The translations under genes and the position numbers were made by a program. This document shows, piece by piece, positions 1 through 6,845 of a stretch of 13,622 nt of DNA (position 1 is the stretch's first letter; each line of letters begins with the position of its first letter). The notes beneath the pieces are model-generated. The model saw only the letters and a list, made by a program, of their open reading frames with translations. It was not told the DNA's origin and did no database searches. Source of the stretch: DASRWT01 sp046728035 (GTDB lineage Bacteria > Methylomirabilota > Methylomirabilia > Rokubacteriales > CSP1-6). The stretch covers positions 1 through 13,622 of the forward strand of contig JBKPDT010000313.1 of assembly GCA_046728035.1 (NCBI GenBank). The letters run 5' to 3'.

Positions 1-214
1 GCCGGAGGCGGGGCTCGAGAAGCGCGAGGGCCCGCGCCGGCTCGACGAGGAGCTCGCCGCCGAAGAGGAAGGCGTTCCCACGGGCCCCCTGCTCGCTGAT
101 GGCGAGCACAGCCTCCACGTTGCGCCGGACGAGGTCCTGCACGATGAGGAGCCCCTCGGACGCCGCCGCCGAGGTCGGGCGCGGCACGCGTCGCGAGAAG
201 GGCCACAGGCGCAT
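1..214 (-). CDS. Unidentified protein, N-terminal 71 residues only (gene runs off the left edge)
   Basis: An open frame begins with ATG at 214-212, ten bases after the rnc-like stop codon, and stays open to the window edge, giving 71 residues. It starts MRLWPFSRR, then has a helix-prone stretch (EGLLIVQDLVRRNVEAVLAI, residues 20-39) and a segment reading FLFGGELLVEPARALALLEP (49-68). There is no signal peptide or membrane segment in the visible part. It is not a double-stranded-RNA-binding domain, so it is not the missing C-terminus of the RNase III upstream. The segment around GGELLVEPARAL loosely recalls the soluble N-terminal region of some site-2 (M50) membrane proteases. That is a memory-based impression from a short fragment and should be treated as weak. 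Close spacing suggests it is the last visible member of the fab operon. Confidence 0.5.
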   Translation of the reverse strand, partial: MRLWPFSRRVPRPTSAAASEGLLIVQDLVRRNVEAVLAISEQGARGNAFLFGGELLVEPARALALLEPRLR

Positions 215-224
215 CCCTTTCACG

Positions 225-674
225 CTACCACAGGGCCAGGGACGCGACCACGCGGCGCGCCCCCGCCAGGCCCGCCTCGAGGTGGACCGCGCCCAGCACC
301 GCCTCGAAGGCGGTGGCGAGGACGGACTCCTTGCCCGGCCCGCCCGTCTGCTGCTCGCCGCGGCCGAGCCGCAACTGCCCACCGAGTCCGAGACGTTCCG
401 CCCAGCGCGCGAGGCTCGGGCCCGACACCAGCGCCGCGCGGCGGGGGGTGAGCACGCCGACGGGCGCGGACGGATCGACGGCGCGTAGATGCTCGGCCAC
501 GATGAGGGCGAGCACGGCGTCGCCGAGGAAGGCGAGGGCTTCGTTGTCGCGCGTGCCGGGATGCTCGTTGGCGAAGGAGCGGTGCGTGAGGGCCTCGACG
601 AGGAGGGCGCGGTCGCGGAAAGCGTGGCCGAGCCGCGTCTCGAGGGCCCCGAGCGCGTCCGCCGCGCCCGTCAC
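225..674 (-). CDS. rnc: RNase III-like protein: nuclease domain only, degenerate active site
   Basis: This 149-residue protein aligns over its whole length with the endonuclease domain of ribonuclease III. Landmarks are ALTHRSFANE (28-37), NEALAFLGDAVL (44-55) and KESVLATAFEAVLGA (115-129). Normal bacterial RNase III is about 220-240 residues with a C-terminal dsRNA-binding domain; here the stop TAG falls exactly where that domain would begin. Compared with E. coli, E38, D45 and E117 are kept (E45, D52, E124 here), but E41 is A48, E65 is V72 and D114 is T121. Two of the four metal ligands known in the family are therefore missing. The start is GTG at 674, directly abutting the fabF stop, with no clear ribosome binding site, so coupling to fabF is likely. 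Position in the operon is the normal place for rnc. Family assignment is firm; cleavage activity is doubtful. Confidence 0.88.
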   Translation of the reverse strand: MTGAADALGALETRLGHAFRDRALLVEALTHRSFANEHPGTRDNEALAFLGDAVLALIVAEHLRAVDPSAPVGVLTPRRAALVSGPSLARWAERLGLGGQLRLGRGEQQTGGPGKESVLATAFEAVLGAVHLEAGLAGARRVVASLALW

Positions 675-1919
675 CTAGGAGCGGTATTTCCGGAAGGCGA
701 GGGTGGCGTTGGTGCCGCCGAAGCCGAAGGCGTTGCTCAGGCCCACCTCGACGTCCTGCTTGCGCGCCTGGTTGGGCACGTAGTCGAGGTCGCAGTCGGG
801 GTCGGGCTTCTCGTAGTTGATGGTGGGCGGCAGGACGCCGTGGTAGATGGCCAGGGCGGTGGCGATCGCCTCGACCCCGCCCGCCGCGCCGAGGAGATGC
901 CCGGTCATGGACTTGGTGGAGGACACGGGCAGGCGCTTGGCGTGCTCGCCGAACACGCGCTTGATGGCGATGGTCTCGAACTTGTCGTTGTAGGGAGTCG
1001 AGGTGCCGTGGGCGTTGATGTAACCCACCGTGGGCGGCTCCAGGGCGGCGTCTCGAAGCGCCGCCGCCATCGCGCGGGCGGCACCGTCCCCCTCGGGATC
1101 GGGCGCGGTCATGTGATGGGCGTCGCCGGTCATGCCGTAGCCCACCACCTCGGCGTAGATGCGCGCGTCGCGGCGGACGGCGTGCTCGAGCGACTCCAGC
1201 ACGACGAGGCCGCCGCCCTCCCCGCACACGAACCCATCGCGCTCCGCGTCGAAGGGCCGCGAGGCCTTCGTGGGCTCGTCGTTCCGCGTCGACATCGCCT
1301 TCATCTGGCAGAAGCCCGCGATGGTGAGGGGGATGATGATGGCCTCGGCGCCGCCCGCGATCATCACGTCGGCCTCGCCACGTTGAATCACGCGCGTGGC
1401 GTCCCCGATGGCGTGATTCCCCGTCGCGCACGCGGTGACCACCGAGGAGTTCGGTCCCCGCGCGCCGAACCGCATGGAGATGAGACCGGAGGCCATGTTG
1501 ATGATGAGCATGGGGATGAAGAAGGGGGAGACGCGATCGGGCCCCTTGTCGAGGAGCACCTTGTGGGAGTCCAGCAGCGTGCTGATGCCGCCGATCCCCG
1601 AGCCCACGAGGACCCCGAACCGGTCCCCGTCCTCCCGGGTGGGGTCGAGCCCCGCGTCCTCCACCGCCATCACCGCGCAGGCGAGCGCGTACTTGAGATA
1701 GAGGTCGAGCTTGCGGTCGTCCTTCTTGTCGACATACTTCAGCGCGTCGAAGCCCTTGACCTCCCCGGCGATCCGCGTGGGAAAGCCGGTCGAGTCGAAG
1801 CGCGTGATCGGCCCGATGCCGGACTTGCCCTGGGTGAGCGACACCCAGAACTCCTCGGCGGTGTTGCCGACCGGCGTCACCGCCCCGAGGCCGGTGATGA
1901 CTACGCGCGTCTTGTCCAC
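675..1919 (-). CDS. fabF: 3-oxoacyl-ACP synthase II (beta-ketoacyl-ACP synthase, KAS II)
   Basis: FabF condenses malonyl-ACP with acyl-ACP in the elongation step of fatty-acid synthesis in the cytoplasm. From the chosen GTG start at 1919 the product has 414 residues, the usual length. The thiolase-fold catalytic triad is visible: the nucleophile C164 in VVTACATGNH, H304 in NAHGTSTPYND, and H341 in STKSMTGHLLGAAGG with K336 just before it. The glycine-rich C-terminal NAFGFGGTNA is also present. The open frame extends 15 codons further to an ATG at 1964, but that would overlap acpP by 35 bases and add a tail with no family match. The GTG lies 10 bases after the acpP stop and gives the typical beginning MDKTRVVITGLGAVTPVG, with GCGGGA as a possible weak ribosome binding site. 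It directly precedes the rnc-like gene. Confidence 0.96.
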   Translation of the reverse strand: MDKTRVVITGLGAVTPVGNTAEEFWVSLTQGKSGIGPITRFDSTGFPTRIAGEVKGFDALKYVDKKDDRKLDLYLKYALACAVMAVEDAGLDPTREDGDRFGVLVGSGIGGISTLLDSHKVLLDKGPDRVSPFFIPMLIINMASGLISMRFGARGPNSSVVTACATGNHAIGDATRVIQRGEADVMIAGGAEAIIIPLTIAGFCQMKAMSTRNDEPTKASRPFDAERDGFVCGEGGGLVVLESLEHAVRRDARIYAEVVGYGMTGDAHHMTAPDPEGDGAARAMAAALRDAALEPPTVGYINAHGTSTPYNDKFETIAIKRVFGEHAKRLPVSSTKSMTGHLLGAAGGVEAIATALAIYHGVLPPTINYEKPDPDCDLDYVPNQARKQDVEVGLSNAFGFGGTNATLAFRKYRS

Positions 1920-1929
1920 GGCGTCCCGC

Positions 1930-2166
1930 TCAGACCTTTTCTTTGATGTAGCGAACGGCGTCACCCACCGTCGTGATCTTCTCGGCGTCCTCGTCGGGGA
2001 TCTCGAGGCCGAACTCCTCCTCGAACGCCATGACCAGCTCCACGGTGTCGAGCGAGTCCGCGTTGAGATCCTCGATGAACTTCGCCTCCGGCACGACCTC
2101 GTCGGGGCGGACCCCGAGGTTGTCGCAGATGATCTCCTTCACCCGCTCGTCTACTGGCTTGCTCAT
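1930..2166 (-). CDS. acpP: Acyl carrier protein
   Basis: The product is a 78-residue, strongly acidic acyl carrier protein that carries the growing acyl chain as a thioester on 4'-phosphopantetheine. The attachment serine is S38 in the DSL motif (LNADSLDTVEL), at the start of helix II. The C-terminal acidic helix ends with AVRYIKEKV. I chose ATG at 2166 because GAGGAGGT ends five bases before it. A GTG two codons upstream (2172) would touch the ribosome binding site. It sits between fabG and fabF, the standard place. The 81 bases between fabG and acpP are the longest gap in this operon and hold a small hairpin, so acpP may be expressed more strongly than its neighbours, as its stoichiometry requires. 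Confidence 0.97.
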   Translation of the reverse strand: MSKPVDERVKEIICDNLGVRPDEVVPEAKFIEDLNADSLDTVELVMAFEEEFGLEIPDEDAEKITTVGDAVRYIKEKV

Positions 2167-2247
2167 CCACACCTCCTCATCGCACGGTGATGTGCGTCTG
2201 CGCCCCGCCCCGATCCACTGGCGCCGCCGCCGTCGCCGCGGTCGCCC
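2167..2247 (-). other. fabG-acpP intergenic leader with short hairpin
   Basis: This is the only substantial gap inside the fab operon. The half next to fabG is a GC-rich run of GGC/GCC triplets. Just upstream of the acpP ribosome binding site a perfect 5-bp stem, CGCAC / GTGCG (2192-2196 and 2181-2185), encloses a 6-base loop. There is no T-run, so it is not a terminator. I see no convincing -35/-10 pair in it. A role in transcript processing or stability of acpP mRNA is possible but inferred only from position. Confidence 0.35.
2171..2178 (-). promoter_or_regulatory. Strong ribosome binding site of acpP
   Basis: On the minus strand the sequence reads GAGGAGGT followed by five bases and then ATG (2166). 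It is the best Shine-Dalgarno match in the fab operon, where most junctions rely on overlaps. It decides the acpP start, because the in-frame GTG at 2172-2170 overlaps it. Confidence 0.8.
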
Positions 2248-2996
2248 TCACATGTATAGCCCGCCGTTGACTTGGATGACCTGGCCGGTGATGTAGCCGG
2301 CGCCCTCGCCGGCCAGGAATCGCACGACCTCGGCCACCTCCCTCGCCGTCCCGATCCGCTTCAGCGGGACCTGTTGCATCAGGGCCTCGCGACCCTCGGC
2401 GGGAATCGCCGCCGCCATGTCGGTCTCGACGAGGCCCGGCGCCACCACGTTGACCAGGATGTTCCAGTGCGCCAGCTCGCGCGCCGCCGCCTTGGAGAGC
2501 CCGATCACGCCCGCCTTGGCCGCGGAGTAGTTCACCTGCCCCGCATTCCCCATCAGCCCCGCGGTCGACGAGATGTTGATCATGCGGCCGCTCTTCTGCC
2601 GCATCATCACCTTGCCCACCGCGCGCGTCATGAGGAACACGCCGCGCAGGTTCGTCTCCATCACCTTGTCCCAGTCGTCGTCCTTCATCCGGACGAGCAG
2701 CTGGTCCCGGGTGATACCCGCGTTGTTCACGAGCACGTCGATCCGTCCGAAACGCTCCTTGGCGGCCTCCACCAGCCGGTCCGCATCCTCGCGCTTGGCC
2801 GCATCCGCCGCCACCGCCAACGCGCTTGCCCCCAATGCTTCCAGCTCTTTCGCCGCGCTCTCGAGCCGGTCCGGATCGCGGCCAGAGACTACCACGGAAG
2901 CCCCGTCATCTGCCAGCAACCGGGCGATAGCCAGGCCGATTCCCCGCGTCCCGCCCGTCACCACCGCGACCCTCCCGGCGAGCGGCTTCGCCTCGC

Positions 2997-3000
<4 letters not shown>
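2248..3000 (-). CDS. fabG: 3-oxoacyl-ACP reductase (NADPH-dependent, SDR family)
   Basis: FabG reduces 3-oxoacyl-ACP to 3-hydroxyacyl-ACP with NADPH. The 250-residue protein is a classical short-chain dehydrogenase of normal length. The nucleotide-binding loop is TGGTRGIG (15-22), the structural NNAG is at 92-95, and the catalytic tetrad is N117, S145, Y158 and K162 (YSAAK at 158-162). The C-terminus GYITGQVIQVNGGLYM matches the FabG family ending closely, which separates it from other SDR enzymes. ATG at 3000 overlaps the fabD stop in an ATGA, so translation is probably coupled. The open frame upstream of this ATG runs out of frame through fabD and is not part of the protein. Confidence 0.96.
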
Positions 3001-3941
<941 letters not shown>

Positions 3942-3951
3942 TCCGCGGGCC

Positions 3952-4932
3952 CTACCAGCGGAGGAGCGCGGCGCCCCAGGTGAAGCCGCCGCCGAAGGCG
4001 GCGAGGAGCACGAGGTCGCCGGTGCTGAGCCGCTTCGCCGACCAGGCCTCCTCCATCGCCACGTAGACGGAGGCGGCCCCGGTATTCCCGTAGCGGTCCA
4101 CGTTGATGACGACCTTTTCCATGGGGACCTTGAGGCGCTTCACCGCCGCCTCGATGATCCGGAGATTCGCCTGGTGGGGGATGAAGAGGTCGAGGTCGTC
4201 GGAGGTGAAGCCGTTGCGGGTCAGGATGCGCTCGGCGGCCTCGCCGAACATGCGCACCGCCACCTTGAACACCTCGCTGCCCTTCATCTTCGCGTAGTGC
4301 ATCCGCTTGTCCACGGTCTCGTGGGTCGCGGGGTACCGCGCGCCGCCGCCCGGCTGGTAGAGGAGCTCCCAGTACCGCCCGTCGGAATAGAGGTCGGTGT
4401 CGATGATGCCGGACTCGTCCTCCGATGCCCGGAGCACTGCCGCCCCTGCCGCGTCGGCGAGGAGGATACAGGTGCCGCGGTCGGTGTAGTCGGTGATGCG
4501 CGAGAGGCACTCCGCGCCCACGCACAGCACGGTCCGGTACTTCTCGGTCTGGATGTACTGCGATCCCACGGAGAGGCTGTAGACCGACCCCGCGCAAGCG
4601 GCATAGAGGTCGATCGAACCCGCGTTGCGGCAGCCCAGCCGGTGCTGCAGGAGGTTGGCGGTGGTGGGGAAAGCCATGTCGCCGGTGGTCGTGCCCACCA
4701 CGATGAAGTCGATCTCGCCCGGCTCCACGCCCGCCCGCTCCAGCGCCTGCTGGGCGGCGCGGAGGGCGAGGTCGGAGGTCGCCTCGCTCTCGTCGACGAT
4801 CCGCCGCTCGCGAATGCCGGTGCGCTGGACGATCCACTCGTCCGACGTGTCCACCATCTTCTCCAGCTCGGCGTTGGTGAGGATCCGATGGGGAGCGTAG
4901 GCGCCCACGCCCACGATCTTGGCGCGCTTCAT
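3952..4932 (-). CDS. fabH: 3-oxoacyl-ACP synthase III (KAS III, chain initiation)
   Basis: FabH starts fatty-acid synthesis by condensing an acyl-CoA primer with malonyl-ACP. The 326-residue protein has the FabH signature DTSDEWIVQRTGIRERR (28-44) and the Cys-His-Asn triad: C113 in YAACAGS, H253 in IPHQANLRI and N283 in YGNTGAASVY. C-terminal LAAFGGGFTWGAALLRW is typical. Around the nucleophile the usual large aromatic (ACxGF) is replaced by serine (ACAGS, S116), and primer choice cannot be predicted from sequence alone. ATG at 4932 overlaps the plsX stop as ATGA, which fixes the start; the open frame continuing upstream is a shadow inside plsX. fabD follows after 10 bases. Confidence 0.96.
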   Translation of the reverse strand: MKRAKIVGVGAYAPHRILTNAELEKMVDTSDEWIVQRTGIRERRIVDESEATSDLALRAAQQALERAGVEPGEIDFIVVGTTTGDMAFPTTANLLQHRLGCRNAGSIDLYAACAGSVYSLSVGSQYIQTEKYRTVLCVGAECLSRITDYTDRGTCILLADAAGAAVLRASEDESGIIDTDLYSDGRYWELLYQPGGGARYPATHETVDKRMHYAKMKGSEVFKVAVRMFGEAAERILTRNGFTSDDLDLFIPHQANLRIIEAAVKRLKVPMEKVVINVDRYGNTGAASVYVAMEEAWSAKRLSTGDLVLLAAFGGGFTWGAALLRW

Positions 4933-5954
4933 TCGCGGCCTCCCTCGCGCCCCTCGGCGAGGACCGATTCGGCCTCGAGCGCGGTCTTGATGTGGTCGTT
5001 GACGTCGTTGCGGACCCACTCGGTGGCGACGCGCAGCGCGTTCTTGATCGCCTTCACCGGGGAGGCGCCGTGGCAGACGATGGACGCGCCGTTGATGCCG
5101 AGCAGCGGAGCCCCGCCCATCTCCGTGTAGTCGACCCGCCGCTTCATGCGGGCGAAGGCGCCCTGGGCGAGCACCGCGCCCGCCTTGGACAGCGCGTCCC
5201 GCGTCAGCTCCTCGCGGATCATGGAGGTCAACATCTCCGCGAGGCTCTCGGAGACCTTCAGGCACACGTTGCCGGTGAAGCCGTCCGTCACCACCACGTC
5301 GCAGCGCCCGTTATAGATGTCGCGACCTTCGATGTTGCCGATGAAGTTCAGCGATGAGCCCCGCAGGCTCTCGAAGGCGTCCTTGACGAGGTCGTTGCCC
5401 TTGCCTTCCTCCTCGCCCACCGAGAGGAGACCCACCCGTGGATTGTCCTTGCCGATGATGTCGCGCGAGTACACATGGCCCATCACCGCGAACTGGAAGA
5501 GGTGCCGGGGCTTGGGATCCACATTGGCGCCGGCGTCGATGAGCACCGTGAAGCCGGCCAGGCTCGGCAACGCGGCGGCGATGGCGGGCCGCTCCACGCC
5601 GGGCAGCAGCCCGAGGACGAACATGCCGATGGCCATGGCCGCGCCGGTATTGCCGGCGGACACGAGGGCATGGCACTCGCCGTCCTTGACCAGATCGGCG
5701 GCCACGCGCAGCGACGAGTCGCGCTTGCGACGGAGCGCCTGGGAGGGCGCCTCCGCCATCCCCACCACCTGCGAGGCGTGGCGGATCGAGAGCGGCAGGT
5801 CCGGCGCCTTCAGGCGAATGATCTCGCGCTCGATGGCGGCCTTGTCCCCGACCAGCACCGAGGAGATCCCGTGCTCGCGGGCGGCGACGACGGCGCCTTC
5901 CACGACCACCGCCGGCCCGAAGTCGCCTCCCATCGCATCGAGCGCGATCTTCAT
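4929..5954 (-). CDS. plsX: Phosphate acyltransferase PlsX (acyl-ACP:phosphate)
   Basis: PlsX converts acyl-ACP and phosphate to acyl-phosphate, the donor used by PlsY to begin phospholipid synthesis; it is a soluble, peripherally membrane-associated enzyme. The 341-residue product shows the family motifs in order: DAMGGD (6-11), SAGNTGA (99-105), IDAGAN (139-144), GLLSVGEEEGKGND (175-188), FIGNIEGRD (204-212), VVTDGFTGN (221-229) and GGAPLLGING (280-289). ATG at 5954 gives the canonical MKIALDAMGGD start. The 21 bases between the rpmF stop and this ATG are almost pure pyrimidine on the coding strand next to the ATG and contain no Shine-Dalgarno match, which is odd for this gene set. It overlaps fabH by four bases. 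Confidence 0.97.
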   Translation of the reverse strand: MKIALDAMGGDFGPAVVVEGAVVAAREHGISSVLVGDKAAIEREIIRLKAPDLPLSIRHASQVVGMAEAPSQALRRKRDSSLRVAADLVKDGECHALVSAGNTGAAMAIGMFVLGLLPGVERPAIAAALPSLAGFTVLIDAGANVDPKPRHLFQFAVMGHVYSRDIIGKDNPRVGLLSVGEEEGKGNDLVKDAFESLRGSSLNFIGNIEGRDIYNGRCDVVVTDGFTGNVCLKVSESLAEMLTSMIREELTRDALSKAGAVLAQGAFARMKRRVDYTEMGGAPLLGINGASIVCHGASPVKAIKNALRVATEWVRNDVNDHIKTALEAESVLAEGREGGRE

Positions 5955-5975
5955 AGGGGAGGGGGGAAGCGAACG

Positions 5976-6158
5976 CTACTCGCCCTCGACGGTCAGGACC
6001 TCGCGTCCCTTGTAGAAGCCACAGTGGGGGCAGATCTGGTGCGGGAGCTTCGTCTCGCGGCACTGGGGGCAGATGGACCGGGTGGGCGCGGTCATCTTGT
6101 AGTGCGTGCGGCGCTTGCGGCCGCGGGTTCTGGAATGGCGTCGCTTGGGCAGCGGCAT
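5976..6158 (-). CDS. rpmF: 50S ribosomal protein L32 (bL32), zinc-binding form
   Basis: A 60-residue basic protein with the L32 beginning MPLPKRRHSRTRGRKRRTH, followed by a zinc ribbon made of C30-x2-C33 and C43-x2-C46 (CPQC, CPHC). All four zinc ligands are kept, so this is the zinc-dependent (C+) form and not the zinc-independent paralogue made under zinc limitation in some bacteria. AGGAG lies nine bases before the ATG and shares its AG with the TAG stop of yceD. The gene pair yceD-rpmF at the head of the plsX-fab operon is a conserved arrangement that ties ribosome assembly to lipid synthesis. Confidence 0.97.
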   Translation of the reverse strand: MPLPKRRHSRTRGRKRRTHYKMTAPTRSICPQCRETKLPHQICPHCGFYKGREVLTVEGE

Positions 6159-6170
6159 CGGCGTGGGCTC

Positions 6171-6683
6171 CTATCGTGGGAGTCGGTCGGCCAGGTCCTT
6201 GAGCGGCGCCCACCGCGGATCGCTCGCGCGCTCCGGGCAGCCGCAGGCCGTGACGTTTCGGTTGCCACCGCACACCGGGCAGAGCCCCCGGCAATCCTCG
6301 CGGCAGAGCGGCTTCATGGGCAGAGCCAGGCTCGTCTCGGTTTCCACGAGCGCGCCCAGGTCTAGCTGGTCATTGGCGTACACGTCGGTCTCCAGGTCGT
6401 CGGTTCCGAGCTCGCGCTCCTCGGCGCGCCCCGACGGCGCGGGCAGGAAGCGTGTCTCGACCTCCGGCGCTACCGCAATCTCGAACGGCTCGAGGCAGCG
6501 GCCGCAGACCTGAGGCACGCGCGCCTCCAGCCTACCCCGGACGAGGACGGCGTCCGTGTCCTTTTCGACCAGCAAATCGACGTCGGTCAGCGTCCAGGAG
6601 CGGTCGGCGAATGGCTGGCCGAAGGACTCGGGCCCCTCGATCCGGATACCCTCGTCGGGAATCTCGGAGACCCGGATGATCAT
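6171..6683 (-). CDS. yceD: YceD/DUF177 family protein (23S rRNA accumulation protein family)
   Basis: This 170-residue protein is first in the fab operon. It carries the DUF177 landmarks: a CxxC pair at C60 and C63 (VPQVCGRCLEPF) and the C-terminal cysteine cluster with CREDCRGLCPVCGGNRN (C127, C131, C135, C138), then C147 and C149. The central acidic region contains LDLGALVETETSLALPMKPLC, typical of the family. Members in E. coli and plants affect 23S rRNA maturation; the biochemical activity is not settled. The start ATG at 6683 has GAGG nine bases upstream and lies about 48 bases below the predicted transcription start. The open frame that continues upstream runs antisense through htpX and is not coding. 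The stop TAG overlaps the rpmF ribosome binding site. Confidence 0.92.
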   Translation of the reverse strand: MIIRVSEIPDEGIRIEGPESFGQPFADRSWTLTDVDLLVEKDTDAVLVRGRLEARVPQVCGRCLEPFEIAVAPEVETRFLPAPSGRAEERELGTDDLETDVYANDQLDLGALVETETSLALPMKPLCREDCRGLCPVCGGNRNVTACGCPERASDPRWAPLKDLADRLPR

Positions 6684-6737
6684 GGTGAAACCTCGGTTAA
6701 AGAGTGGAGAAACAAGGGATTTTTCAACAACCGGGCC

Positions 6738-6766
6738 AGTATAAACGGGGGGTATGGGGTTGTCAA
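6738..6766 (-). promoter_or_regulatory. Sigma70-type promoter of the yceD-rpmF-plsX-fab operon
   Basis: On the minus strand a perfect -35 box TTGACA (6766-6761) is followed by exactly 17 bases and a -10 box TATACT (6743-6738), 5 of 6 to consensus. Transcription would start near 6731, leaving a leader of about 48 bases before yceD. In a region otherwise very rich in GC this is a strong match. No alternative promoter of this quality was seen inside the operon. Confidence 0.8.
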
Positions 6767-6769
6767 CCC
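6757..6769. repeat. Perfect 13-bp palindrome over the fab-operon -35 box (candidate operator)
   Basis: GGGTTG-T-CAACCC is a perfect inverted repeat with 6-bp arms around one central base. The TTGACA -35 hexamer of the leftward promoter lies inside it (6761-6766). A dimeric regulator bound here would block RNA polymerase. Part of the symmetry could be chance, since TTGACA contributes several of the paired bases. No regulator gene is in the window and I do not recognise the site as that of a named family. Confidence 0.4.
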
Positions 6770-6795
6770 AAAAGCCCCCTCTGGTGCCCCCCAAC

Positions 6796-6824
6796 TTGAC
6801 GGCCCCTGGGGTCACTGCTAGCAT
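6796..6824 (+). promoter_or_regulatory. Predicted sigma70-type promoter of htpX
   Basis: TTGACG (6796-6801) is followed by exactly 17 bases and TAGCAT (6819-6824). These match the consensus boxes at 5 of 6 and 4 of 6 positions. The predicted start, near 6831, would give a very short leader beginning at or just before the GGGAGG ribosome binding site (6831-6836). The spacer contains a small palindrome, CCCCTGGGG (6803-6811). The -35 box lies about 30 bp from that of the divergent fab promoter. Confidence 0.6.
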
Positions 6825-6845
6825 TCGAGCGGGAGGTCCAGACTC

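Noticed and set aside
1..224. Missing dsRNA-binding domain of RNase III encoded in another frame downstream (frameshift)
   Set aside because: No frame of this stretch shows dsRNA-binding motifs, and a separate gene with its own ATG starts 10 bases after the stop.
489..1946. Long plus-strand open frame (485 codons) antisense to fabF and rnc, and similar long antisense frames at 2272-3915 (+) and 10304-12286 (-)
   Set aside because: Very GC-rich DNA rarely contains stop codons out of frame. The predicted proteins are low-complexity (rich in R, A, G, H, E) with no recognisable domain, while the opposite strand carries unmistakable core enzymes.
1917..1964. Upstream ATG start for fabF at 1964
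   Set aside because: It would overlap acpP by 35 bases and add 15 residues without family match. GTG 1919 gives the standard FabF N-terminus just after the acpP stop.
2164..2172. GTG start for acpP at 2172
   Set aside because: It directly abuts the AGGAGGT ribosome binding site. ATG 2166 has correct spacing and the usual ACP start.
6684..6737. Riboswitch or attenuator in the yceD leader
   Set aside because: The leader is only about 48 bases, with no stable hairpin, T-run or recognised aptamer.
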